From CAZHSN01 sp964535125 (lineage in GTDB: Bacteria; Armatimonadota; HRBIN16): a stretch of DNA of 39,804 nt. The DNA lies in contig CAZHSN010000009.1 of the NCBI GenBank assembly GCA_964535125.1, positions 1 to 39,804 of the forward strand. The letters are read 5' to 3'. A model generated the notes under the pieces. It was not told the DNA's origin, did no database searches, and saw only the letters and a program-made list of their open reading frames with translations. Of the stretch, positions 8,204 through 15,999 are shown one piece after another. The position numbers were made by a program, and so were the translations under genes. Each line of letters opens with the position of its first letter. Position 1 is the first letter of the stretch.

Positions 8204-9760
8204 TCAGCCTCCTTCGGGCTCTTCACTGGGCAACGCCAGTTGCCGCACCCGGAACCGCCGGAACATGGCGTGACCTCTGTCAACATACAGCCCGATGTCG
8301 CCGCCGATGCCGGTATACCGGGTGAACGTGAGACGCAGGGAGTCGTCCATGTAGACTTCGACGTGTTCCTGCCGCAAAACTACGCGGAGCCGACGCCACC
8401 CATCAGCCGGTATAGCCGTGCAGCGCGCCTCCACAAACTCGAATCGGGGTGCGTCGGTGTACACCACCTCACCTCGCTGGGTATCAATGGCGACAACCGC
8501 ACCCTGCATGTGGTTTACTGCATGAACCAGGATGCCTGCGCTGGCGCAGCGATCCATCCGGATATCGCATTCGATAATCGCGTCAGTCACCGGGCAGTGC
8601 GCCAGCAGAACGCTCCACCCCGACTGTGACGTTCCATGGATGACGTGTTCGGTACAGGCGTCGGGTCCGTGGCCGCCGACGCGCCACGCACAAGAGCGCA
8701 ACGGCCAGATCTGTCCCCAGGGATGCGGATCATCGAGGCCCCACGACTCGGGGGTGAACCAGCCGTCGGAAGCGCACGCCTCCATTCGGCTGGAATACAT
8801 CAGTTGAAGTGTGCCGTCGCCTGAAGCGTGGACCCGTTTCGGTGCCGTGAGCGTGCCAAATGTCAGATGGCCGGTGTCGCTGCGCGGAGACCGTTCGCGG
8901 TCGGTGTACAGCATGTAGCGCTCTCCTTCAAACAGCACCGACCGGCAGCTTATCGGCGCTGTGTAACGCGCACCAATCAGCACGTTGTCGTCAGAAGGCA
9001 GTCGGTAGGGGCCCTCAGGCCGGTTGGCATACGCATACACAGTCCCATGCGTGATGTTTGGATCTGTGAACACGTCCCGGTTCCCGTAGATGTGGCCGGT
9101 CAGACATGTCATGTACCACAAGCCGTTGAGTTCAAATACATCCGGCACCTCCACACAGGCCATCGTGCCAGGTACAAACGCAGGCGGCAACTGATTCCAT
9201 TGCATTAGGTCTTCGGACCACGCACAGCCGATCGCTGACGTGTGCGGCAACTCTTCGCCAGGAACGCGCGTGGCGAAGAAACCCAACCAACGGTTTCTCT
9301 CCGTGTCGCGGACGACTAGCATGTCGCGACAGTCAAGCACTCCCGGTACCGGACTGGCGGAAGTGGCGTACCACCGCGGATCTGGAGACAGAATCGGGTT
9401 GCCTGCCGCGCGTGACCAGTGAACCAGATCCTGACTGTGCGCCAAACCGATGTGTTGTTCACGCAGTTGGGTCGCCGAACCGCGCATCGTATAGAACATC
9501 CACGCCCGGTGATCATGCCACACGGCGCAACCGGTCCATGGCTGCCCATCATCAATCGGGTTCACCGGGTCAGGACCGACAGTATCGGTGCATGTACGCC
9601 AGTGCACCAGGTCTGTAGAAACCGCATGGCCGATGTGTGCCTCATCACCGTCCGACAGGCCGTCTGATCGGCGCGCCTGGAGAAAGAACGCGTGGACCTT
9701 ACCGTCTTGCGGCATATACCAGGCGTCCCATACGTATCGGCCAGGTGGTGAATAGTTCAT
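8204..9760 (-). CDS. GH32-like (clan GH-J type) glycoside hydrolase
   Basis: The 518-aa cytoplasmic-looking protein has a five-bladed beta-propeller layout and a C-terminal beta-sandwich (about 400-510, ending in FRRFRVRQLALP). The acidic residues expected for GH32 can be placed: Asp12 in YVWDAWYM (nucleophile), Asp146 in DCRDML (transition-state aspartate, RDP-like) and Glu204 in CVEVPDVFE (acid/base, ECP-like). Repeated blade motifs STDLVHW and SQDLVHW are seen. The family would act on fructosides, but the motifs are divergent and related GH43/GH130-type propellers are possible. The start at 9760 is chosen because AGGAG lies 5 bases upstream; an in-frame ATG at 9808 lacks this. It is coupled to the downstream sulfatase. 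Confidence 0.72.
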   Translation of the reverse strand: MNYSPPGRYVWDAWYMPQDGKVHAFFLQARRSDGLSDGDEAHIGHAVSTDLVHWRTCTDTVGPDPVNPIDDGQPWTGCAVWHDHRAWMFYTMRGSATQLREQHIGLAHSQDLVHWSRAAGNPILSPDPRWYATSASPVPGVLDCRDMLVVRDTERNRWLGFFATRVPGEELPHTSAIGCAWSEDLMQWNQLPPAFVPGTMACVEVPDVFELNGLWYMTCLTGHIYGNRDVFTDPNITHGTVYAYANRPEGPYRLPSDDNVLIGARYTAPISCRSVLFEGERYMLYTDRERSPRSDTGHLTFGTLTAPKRVHASGDGTLQLMYSSRMEACASDGWFTPESWGLDDPHPWGQIWPLRSCAWRVGGHGPDACTEHVIHGTSQSGWSVLLAHCPVTDAIIECDIRMDRCASAGILVHAVNHMQGAVVAIDTQRGEVVYTDAPRFEFVEARCTAIPADGWRRLRVVLRQEHVEVYMDDSLRLTFTRYTGIGGDIGLYVDRGHAMFRRFRVRQLALPSEEPEGG

Positions 9761-10057
9761 GGTGTCTCCTATCGCAGGCTGCGGGTCTGGAGTGCAGAGA
9801 TCACTCAACGGCCCGACGCGGTGATAGGTTCACGCCCGCAGTCAGCAATCCCTGCTTCACGCCTGCACAATGCCCAATGTCCGCAGTTCTTCTCACGGTG
9901 GTTGGAAGCTACCGATGCCGACGGGCGGGGACCGGCGACTGATATGAAGTGACGCACACATAGCTGTATGCGGATGTCGGATGTAACGGCTTGGTGGTCT
10001 ACAATGAGACAGAGGCTTGGCGCTAACAGCACGCATTGATGACATCAGGAGTCTGCC
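9761..10057. other. Divergent intergenic region with candidate promoters
   Basis: These 297 bases separate the GH32-like gene (minus) from the secreted protein gene (plus), so both promoters must lie here. For the plus gene, TACAAT at 10000-10005 is a good -10 but no convincing -35 is seen. AGGAG at 10047-10051 is its ribosome-binding site. For the minus gene only weak matches are present (TTGCTG, 16 bases, TATCAC on the reverse strand). No gene or structured RNA is recognised. Confidence 0.4.
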
Positions 10058-12076
10058 ATGGAGATCACGCATCTATTGCCCGTCGTACCGCTGGTCCTGC
10101 TGAGCGGGATTGCCGCTGCTTCGGTGGCCGCGCCCGAGTGGCGGGTGTCCCGATCTGACTTTGCACGGGGTGTCGCGAGTCCGAACATACGTGAGAAGGC
10201 TCCGTTGCTGCAGGAGATGGGCGGTGTCCTGTACCTGCGGGTCGACAACCGTTCCGGCACATCACTACGGATTACAGACCTGTTCATTGGCGACGCACCG
10301 ATTGATATGCTGCTGCGTGAGCGGAAGGCCTGGTGGTGGAGACAGCGGCCGGAAACAATCCCTCCTGATGGCATGGGGGTCGTGGAGGTGTGTGTGACAT
10401 CGCATGTGTTGCCGGCGGATGGTGGTCCGATACGCGTGTCACTGGTCGACGCCAACGGCAGCCGGCAGGAATATCGGCATCCGATGCACACGGAACGGGG
10501 ACTTGCGATCAGCTATGCGTACCGTGAAGCGGATCGGCTTGTTGTGTATGTCCGTAACGACCACCCATGGATGACCTATCGCCCGGAAACACTCGCCGTG
10601 AATGGGCAGAGTTTGGATGCGGTATTTGTTCCTGACGTACTGCATCCAGGGGCGGTCTCCAGGACAGAGGTGCGTCCCTTTTCGGCGGTCCCTGTGCGTG
10701 AACTGGCCCTGTGGGAACTGACCGCACGCGATATGACCGACAAACCCGTACTGACCATGAGGTCCCGCACGCTGGTGGATCCCCGCTTTCCGATTGGCGT
10801 CTGGCAAAGCAGCGACAGCTGGACCGATGAACCGCATCGACGGGAACTGCAGCAGGCAGGGATTGATTGCTTGTTCACCAGTGTGATGGGTCTGGCGACA
10901 GATCCTCAATACAGCCGCGATGTGCTGAGGCGGTATCGCATGACGCCGATCAGCATACCGGAGCCTTGGCAAGGCGATGAACTGAATGTCACGTTCCATG
11001 AAACCGTACAGGCCTATTTTGACAATTACCGGAATGATCCACCGGTTATCGGTTGGGACGCCTGTGAGGAACCGGACTGGGAGAAACCGGACTACACCTA
11101 TCCCGCCACCGCACAGGTGGCGGCGCGGGTGACCGCCATCCGCCGGGCAGCGGGCTACCACCCCATCACGGGCACCTTGTGCCGGTCGCGCTTGTTCTAC
11201 GCGTTTGCCCCGATATTGGATGTCCCGATCATGGATGCCTACCGCGTCGGAGCGCCGTCCGCAGACACACCGCCTTTCTACTGGGGTAACTTCCTGGAGT
11301 CCGTCGTCGACTACACACGCGACCTGAAGCGGAACGGCGAACCCTCGCCCAGTTGGGTGTGGGCGCAGGGGGTGCATGACTGGTGGGAACGCGCATGGGC
11401 CAATGGTAAACCGGGGCGTCCCTCCCCTTCGCCCGAAGAGACACGGGCACAACTCTACATGCAATTGGGTGAAGGAGCCAAAGGCGTGCTTTGGTTCCGC
11501 TACATCAAACCCGAGGTAATGGAACAGGCCTACCTGCGGAATCTGGAAAAGAACCAGCGGATGCTGCAGCGCATGGGGTTGAACCTTACCGCCGATGATG
11601 TACGCGCCATATTCCCGCAGTGGCGCGCCTGGTGGGCCGAGACATGGCAGGCGATGCAGGACATGAACACCGAGATGCGGATCCTCCGCCCCGTGATCTC
11701 GCGGGCGGAGCAAGTCCGCTCTCCCCGAGTGCTCACCGCCCCGAAACCCCATCGGCTGTATACCGGCAGTGTCGCCAGCGACCGGGCGCTGATCGCCTAC
11801 ATCGTTAACTTGGACTACGAGTTTGACCCGACCGGTTATGTGTTCACGCCGCAGCGAAACGTCAGGCTGGCGATTGAACTGCCTGTCTGGGCGGATGGGT
11901 GGACCTCCGCGTGGTTGCTGCAAGGCGGCACATGGACGCCCCTGGCGATGCAGACCCTGAATGCGACGACACGCCAGGTTACCCTGAGATCACTCAAGGA
12001 TGGAGCCATTGTGGTGGTGGGACCTGCCGGTCTGCCGGCCGTTATGCCCCCATCGGAACGGTCTATTGAACCGTGA
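10058..12076 (+). CDS. Secreted protein with probable TIM-barrel (glycosidase-like) core
   Basis: The 672-aa protein has an N-terminal export signal (hydrophobic 8-25, cleavage near SVAA-PEW) that unusually lacks Lys/Arg before the core. Residues 27-240 look like two beta-sandwich modules. A barrel-like region follows (about 243-580), opening with FPIGVWQSSDSW and containing GWDACEEPD (Glu337/Glu338), which resembles the acid/base strand of clan GH-A glycosidases. GVLWFRYIKPE occurs later. A C-terminal beta domain ends the protein. No exact family is recognised and a second catalytic Glu is not certain. AGGAG lies 6-7 bases before the ATG. It stands alone, convergent with the GrpB fusion. Confidence 0.65.
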   Translation: MEITHLLPVVPLVLLSGIAAASVAAPEWRVSRSDFARGVASPNIREKAPLLQEMGGVLYLRVDNRSGTSLRITDLFIGDAPIDMLLRERKAWWWRQRPETIPPDGMGVVEVCVTSHVLPADGGPIRVSLVDANGSRQEYRHPMHTERGLAISYAYREADRLVVYVRNDHPWMTYRPETLAVNGQSLDAVFVPDVLHPGAVSRTEVRPFSAVPVRELALWELTARDMTDKPVLTMRSRTLVDPRFPIGVWQSSDSWTDEPHRRELQQAGIDCLFTSVMGLATDPQYSRDVLRRYRMTPISIPEPWQGDELNVTFHETVQAYFDNYRNDPPVIGWDACEEPDWEKPDYTYPATAQVAARVTAIRRAAGYHPITGTLCRSRLFYAFAPILDVPIMDAYRVGAPSADTPPFYWGNFLESVVDYTRDLKRNGEPSPSWVWAQGVHDWWERAWANGKPGRPSPSPEETRAQLYMQLGEGAKGVLWFRYIKPEVMEQAYLRNLEKNQRMLQRMGLNLTADDVRAIFPQWRAWWAETWQAMQDMNTEMRILRPVISRAEQVRSPRVLTAPKPHRLYTGSVASDRALIAYIVNLDYEFDPTGYVFTPQRNVRLAIELPVWADGWTSAWLLQGGTWTPLAMQTLNATTRQVTLRSLKDGAIVVVGPAGLPAVMPPSERSIEP

Positions 12077-12083
12077 GCGCCAT

Positions 12084-12116
12084 GCGTGTCCCCCGCCCCC
12101 GGTTTTGGGAACACGC
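12084..12116. terminator. Stem-loop between convergent genes
   Basis: GCGTGT (12084-12089) pairs with ACACGC (12111-12116), and CCC/GGG extends the stem across a bulged A. The loop is C-rich then TTTT. It sits in the 41-bp gap between two converging genes, the usual place for a shared terminator; no T-tract follows the stem. Confidence 0.4.
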
Positions 12117-12117
12117 A

Positions 12118-13077
12118 CTAGGGTGTTCGGGATTTGCACGCCAGCCGGGTGACATACAGGATGAACGGACCTTTCGCACGTGTGTACGCTTCGCGGTCCG
12201 TTGGACTCAGTCGCGCCAGTCTGTGCTTCAACGACTCATACCGACGGGCGACGGCCGGATGGGTGCGCAGGTACCGGCAGAACTGACGGCGCTCGTGCAG
12301 CGGATGGTTTGCCGGAGCGAGATGGATATGCACTTTGACCGCAGCGTTGTCCTGGTATCCTTTCCAAAACGCCATGTGCCCGTGCTCCGGGTGCTGCTGC
12401 CACTGGTAGAGATAGCCCAAACACTGCAGCACGGGCATCACGGCCCGGTCGCCGACTTCAAATGACTCAATAGCGCCGACCAAGTCAATCACCGGTTTGG
12501 CAGACAACCCCGGAACCGACGTGCTGCCGATGTGCTCCCAGTCTGCCACGAGGTCACCAAGCGCCGCGACCAGTTCTGCTCGCTCGGCGTGGAACCGAAC
12601 GGCCCAATGCGGATCATACGGTGTCAGCTCAATCGGGAAACGTTGCCCCAGTTCCACTGTTTGGCTCATCGCCATGAAATAGGCGGTGCGCAGCATCCGG
12701 GACTCACACCGCTGGTCAGGCAGTGACTGAAGGAACTGACGATGGTGCAGACGCGCCAGTGGATTGCGGCGCATGTGGTCAACCAGCGCCAGCGACTGGC
12801 TGGTAAACGAACTGTGGGGGGTGCTCATCCAGATATGGACGGGATAACGACACAGCGCAGAGACGCAACAGACGGTGTCATCGGTAACCGGCGTCTGCTC
12901 GCTCAATGCCAAGGCGGAAACCACGTCCGGCCAGCGCGATCGCTCTGCGGTGATCAGCACGTCGTACGGTGTGGTGCGTCGCAGTCCCATGGCACGGCTG
13001 CCAATGAGAGTGCAGTGCACGTCCGGGATGCGGGCCTTCTGCAGACGACGGTTGAGTGCGGATAACACGGCATGCAT
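12118..13077 (-). CDS. Fusion: degenerate nucleotidyltransferase-like domain + GrpB (UPF0157) domain
   Basis: The 319-aa protein has two parts. Residues 148-310 are a GrpB/UPF0157 domain, recognised by IELTPYDPHWAVRFHAER, HIGSTSVPGL (182-191) and KPVIDLVGAI. GrpB proteins belong to the nucleotidyltransferase superfamily and mostly have unknown substrates. Residues 1-145 contain CTLIGSRAMGLRRTTPYDV, a second NTase-like GS-x-A-x-G-x-D motif, but the paired acidic residue expected after Asp39 is missing (DVL), so that copy may be inactive or only bind. The start at 13077 is chosen for GGAAGGA just upstream; ten more codons are open 5' of it. It stands alone on its strand, divergent from the SPFH unit. 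Confidence 0.78.
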   Translation of the reverse strand: MHAVLSALNRRLQKARIPDVHCTLIGSRAMGLRRTTPYDVLITAERSRWPDVVSALALSEQTPVTDDTVCCVSALCRYPVHIWMSTPHSSFTSQSLALVDHMRRNPLARLHHRQFLQSLPDQRCESRMLRTAYFMAMSQTVELGQRFPIELTPYDPHWAVRFHAERAELVAALGDLVADWEHIGSTSVPGLSAKPVIDLVGAIESFEVGDRAVMPVLQCLGYLYQWQQHPEHGHMAFWKGYQDNAAVKVHIHLAPANHPLHERRQFCRYLRTHPAVARRYESLKHRLARLSPTDREAYTRAKGPFILYVTRLACKSRTP

Positions 13078-13518
13078 GGGTGCTTCCTTCCCTGTGACGC
13101 GCAACACGGCATGTTTCTATATGCCCGTCGCGAACACACCAGTAGATATATCATGCCCAGGCGTCTGCATGGTATGATGTATGCCAAGATGCGTGCTGAC
13201 CGGCGACACCGGGACAACGGCTGTCTTGTTTCTGTGTCTCGCGTTACGGATTCCCAAGCACGTGTCGTGCGCAGCGGCGCAGGCTGTACGCCTGTCTGGG
13301 TGCAACTCCCAGTCCCACACACCATGCGGGCGCTGCGTGTGTGGCGGATATGACCCGTCGGATGACGGCACGGTGCAGACCGCCCTGCAGCCACCGGATA
13401 CCGCGGTTCAGATCGGCTTCGGTCGATCACGAACCGCTCAAGGATGGCTCCGCGGTGTGCTCCCGGTTGTGTCTGTGATACGCGTGGCGCCTTGCAGGTG
13501 TCTCTCCCAGGAGGAGAC
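13078..13518. other. 441-bp divergent intergenic region, mostly leader of the SPFH operon
   Basis: No gene is supported here: all open frames are rich in Cys and Arg and unlike any protein. TATGAT at 13173-13178 is a possible -10 for plus-strand transcription, though with a poor -35, giving a leader of about 340 bases. The stretch 13268-13437 is packed with inverted repeats, and 13499-13519 folds over the ribosome-binding site. Both are annotated separately. Confidence 0.5.
13268..13437 (+). ncRNA. Candidate structured 5' leader RNA (serial hairpins)
   Basis: Six compact stem-loops follow one another. TGCGC/GCGCA lies at 13268-13281. CAGGC/GCCTG is at 13280-13294, overlapping the first by two bases, so those two may be alternatives. 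CTGGG-TGCAACT-CCCAG is at 13296-13312. CCACACAC/GTGTGTGG is 8 bp at 13315-13344. CCGTC-GGAT-GACGG is at 13355-13368 and TGCAG/CTGCA at 13374-13389. A seventh, 13403-13437, has GCGGTTC/GAACCGC, an A/AC internal loop, then a 7-bp stem GATCGGC/GTCGATC (one G-U) capped by a TTCG tetraloop. The third hairpin resembles the L5 hairpin of cobalamin riboswitches and also a tRNA T-arm, but no other conserved element of either is found. The class is unknown; function as a leader is inferred. Confidence 0.45.
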
Positions 13519-13519
13519 A
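13499..13519 (+). promoter_or_regulatory. Hairpin sequestering the SPFH gene ribosome-binding site
   Basis: TGTCTC (13499-13504) pairs with GAGACA (13514-13519), with TCC/GGA possible inside. The Shine-Dalgarno AGGAGG (13509-13514) lies within this hairpin and the A of the start codon ends it. Opening and closing would control translation of the first operon gene. Confidence 0.5.
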
Positions 13520-14706
13520 TGTACTACCGTCGTCACTATGTCGCCAGCCATGAGTATGGGCTGGTCTTTCGCGAACGGGATCTGGTACGCGTGTTGCCGC
13601 CTGGTCGCCACACCGTGTCATATGCCACTGGACGCACACGCGTCTGGGTTGTGTCTTGCCGTGATCCGTGGGTCAGGCATCCGGACATTGATGTGATCGT
13701 TCGATCCGGCCTGCTGAGCGATCTGGTTACCGTGTACCGCATCGCCGATTCGGAACGGGCGCTGGTCTGGGTGGACGGCCTGTTTGACGGCGTGTTAACC
13801 CCCGGGGTGCACGCCTGTTGGAATGCTCCCCGCCACGTCGAGGTCGAGCGGCACACCATAACCGATCCCTATGTGCGCAGCGATCATGGTCTGGATGCGG
13901 TCTTGGTGGATATGCAGGAACTGAACGATCCAGTACATCCTGCCATGGAATGGGTGCGCACGCCGGACGCTGAGGAAAATGCCCTTGGTACGTCGCCGGC
14001 AGCAAGGAGCCTGGTGTGCTGCGTCATACCTGTGCGTCACGCGGGGCTGCTATACCGCAACGGGGTCTACGTAACCGCGCTTACACCGGGGCGGCACGTC
14101 TTTTGGAAACAGCCGGACATGCTGAAGTGCGTCTGCGTCAGTCTTCAGCAGGCACATATTGATCTGCAAGGACAGGAACTTCTGTCAGCAGACCGCGTTC
14201 CTCTGCGGATGAACACCCTGGTCGTCTACGAGGTGGTTAATCCGCGTCAGTGGGTAGAACAGACACAAGATCCGCGTGATATTCTGTACCGGTTGGCTCA
14301 GTTGGCGCTACGTGAATGTGTGGGAAAGCGTACGCTGGATGACCTGCTGACGGACCGCAACGGCTTTACTGCATGCTTGATGGATTCATTAGCGCAGCCT
14401 GCCGAAGGCATGGGCGTGCGCATCTGCCAGATTGGACTCCGCGATATTATTCTTCCGGGTGAAATTCGCGAGGCGATGCAGCGCGTGTTGGAGGCGAAAC
14501 AGGCCGCCGAGGCGAATCTGATCACACGCCGTGAAGAGATTGCCGCGCTGCGCGCTCAGGCCAACGCCGCGCAGATGCTGGCCGGCAACCCGGTGTTGAT
14601 GCGGTTGCGCCAACTGGAGATGCTGGAGCGAATTGCACAGCATGGTCAGCTGCGCATCACGCTGTCCGATCAAACGATCACGGATGCGCTAGAACCATCC
14701 CAATAG
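13519..14706 (+). CDS. SPFH/Band 7 (slipin-like) protein with three tandem N-terminal motif repeats
   Basis: The 395-aa SPFH-domain protein is of the scaffold type related to stomatin/slipin. A motif of the form GLhYRxGhhxxhLxPGRHxhW occurs three times: residues 8-46 (EYGLVFRERDLVRVLPPGRH), 75-113 (GVLTPGVHACW) and 170-208 (HAGLLYRNGVYVTALTPGRH). The third leads into the Band 7 core (about 205-318, with SADRVPLRMNTLVVYEV). A charged coiled coil rich in Ala/Glu/Arg follows (318-375). No hydrophobic membrane hairpin is present, unlike classical slipins. The start at 13519 is chosen for the adjacent AGGAGG. It is the first gene of a six-gene unit with gaps of at most 29 bases. Confidence 0.82.
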   Translation: MYYRRHYVASHEYGLVFRERDLVRVLPPGRHTVSYATGRTRVWVVSCRDPWVRHPDIDVIVRSGLLSDLVTVYRIADSERALVWVDGLFDGVLTPGVHACWNAPRHVEVERHTITDPYVRSDHGLDAVLVDMQELNDPVHPAMEWVRTPDAEENALGTSPAARSLVCCVIPVRHAGLLYRNGVYVTALTPGRHVFWKQPDMLKCVCVSLQQAHIDLQGQELLSADRVPLRMNTLVVYEVVNPRQWVEQTQDPRDILYRLAQLALRECVGKRTLDDLLTDRNGFTACLMDSLAQPAEGMGVRICQIGLRDIILPGEIREAMQRVLEAKQAAEANLITRREEIAALRAQANAAQMLAGNPVLMRLRQLEMLERIAQHGQLRITLSDQTITDALEPSQ

Positions 14707-14727
14707 ATCCGGCCTGCTGAGGTAGAC

Positions 14728-15981
14728 ATGAATCTGACGCAATCAGAACGCATGACACTGGATACATTGGCGGCCCGGGTGGCTGAGATAGCCGCTCTAC
14801 CGGAACAACAGACGCGCATCAACCGCTGGAAGGCGCTCAATGCGTTGAAACCGGTCCGCCCTATGGTCGCTATTGATCAGATCTGTTGGCACGAACTGAT
14901 GGATGATCCGCTGCTGCAGCCTGTCTGCACCGATCCGTTTGCCCGCGGCGTGGAGTGGATGCTGCGCGAGACGCTGTACCGTTGGGAGCACCTGCGCGCC
15001 GATATGGTAGTACGCCCGGAACTGTGTATCGGACGTGCGGTACACGGCATGTCGTTTGGACTTTCACCGATAGAGCAGACGGCGGTAACCGATCCGGCAA
15101 ATGGAGTCGTCGGTCATTACTATCTTGATCAGCTGTCTACCGAATCCGATCTGGCCAAGTTGCAAGAACCCTGTGTTCATGAAGACGTCGAGGCCTCTCA
15201 GCGTGCGTATGAGATGGCTCAGCAATGCGTTGGCCGTCATCTGAACGTGCGCATACAGGGGGTCCAGACGATGTTTGCCCCATGGGACCGGATCCCGGAA
15301 CTACACAGCGTGGAGCAGACTATCTTGGATCTGATAGACCGGCCGGAGTTCGCGCACGCGTTGATCCAGCGTATGCTGCACCTGAACCTGATCATGCTGG
15401 ACCAGTTGGAGAGCCAGGGGCTGTTAGGGTCGGATTTCAGCGTCATACACTGTTCGGGCGCGTTTACCGATGAACTGCCGCAGGATGGTTTCGACCCAAT
15501 CTGTCCGCGCGCCATCGACAACTGGACATGCGGCATGGCGCAGATATTCTCCACCGTGTCGCCAGCGATGCATGACGAGTTCGAAATCCAATACGCATTG
15601 CAGTGGTACCGCCGGTTCGGCCTGACCTATTACGGATGCTGCGAACCTCTCGACCGGAAGATCGACATCATCCGGCAGATCCCTAACGTGCGGAAGGTCT
15701 CCATCAGTCCCTGGGCCGATGTGCAGCGCTCCGCGCAGTCGCTGGGCGTTACCCTGGTGATGTCGCGAAAACCCAACCCTGCTCTGCTTGCCGGACCGGT
15801 ATGGCATCCGGAACTGGTAGAACGCGAACTCCGCGAAACACTGGATGCGTGTGCAGAGTCAGGTACTCCACTGGAGTTTATCCTAAAGGACATCAGCACC
15901 CTATGTTACGAGCCACGCCGTCTATGGGAGTGGCATGACCTGGCAATGCGGTTGGTGGAGGACGCCGCCGAAACCCTATAA
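14728..15981 (+). CDS. Uroporphyrinogen decarboxylase-fold (URO-D/methyltransferase-like) protein
   Basis: The 417-aa cytoplasmic protein has the URO-D-like TIM barrel found in a group of poorly characterised proteins related to corrinoid methyltransferases. It opens with a short helical segment and INRWKALNALKPVRPMV, then has HCSGAFTDELPQDGFDP (about 238-254), GLTYYGCCEPLDRK (about 299-312) and VRKVSISPWAD. The Cys pair in GCCEP could bind metal as in MtaA/CmuA-type enzymes, but the usual HCG-like set is not obvious. A true heme-pathway HemE would be shorter and carry other motifs, so that role is unlikely. GAGGT lies 5-6 bases before the ATG. It is 21 bases after the SPFH gene. Confidence 0.75.
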   Translation: MNLTQSERMTLDTLAARVAEIAALPEQQTRINRWKALNALKPVRPMVAIDQICWHELMDDPLLQPVCTDPFARGVEWMLRETLYRWEHLRADMVVRPELCIGRAVHGMSFGLSPIEQTAVTDPANGVVGHYYLDQLSTESDLAKLQEPCVHEDVEASQRAYEMAQQCVGRHLNVRIQGVQTMFAPWDRIPELHSVEQTILDLIDRPEFAHALIQRMLHLNLIMLDQLESQGLLGSDFSVIHCSGAFTDELPQDGFDPICPRAIDNWTCGMAQIFSTVSPAMHDEFEIQYALQWYRRFGLTYYGCCEPLDRKIDIIRQIPNVRKVSISPWADVQRSAQSLGVTLVMSRKPNPALLAGPVWHPELVERELRETLDACAESGTPLEFILKDISTLCYEPRRLWEWHDLAMRLVEDAAETL

Positions 15982-15999
15982 CCTGCAGGAGTTGGCAAA

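Noticed and set aside
13280..13320. Cobalamin riboswitch, suggested by the GGTGCAACTCC-like hairpin
   Set aside because: The preceding GGGAA, the CCCGCCACTG segment and the B12 box (AGxCAGGAxACCTGCC) are all missing on both strands.
13279..13324. tRNA-Tyr-like arms: GCAGG-CTGTACG-CCTGT (GTA in loop) next to CTGGG-TGCAACT-CCCAG
   Set aside because: No variable loop, no acceptor stem partner upstream, position 37 is C, and T-loop position 55 is G. Not a tRNA.
12954..13520. Open frame of 188 codons on the minus strand over the intergenic region
   Set aside because: It overlaps the GrpB fusion in another frame, is Cys/Arg-rich, has no ribosome-binding site and matches no family.
13181..13696. 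Open frame of 171 codons on the plus strand before the SPFH gene
   Set aside because: It overlaps the SPFH start out of frame and its composition is non-protein-like; the region is better explained as structured leader.
14728..15981. hemE (uroporphyrinogen decarboxylase of heme synthesis)
   Set aside because: Too long and lacks the HemE N-terminal signature; its motifs resemble the methyltransferase-like URO-D subgroup.
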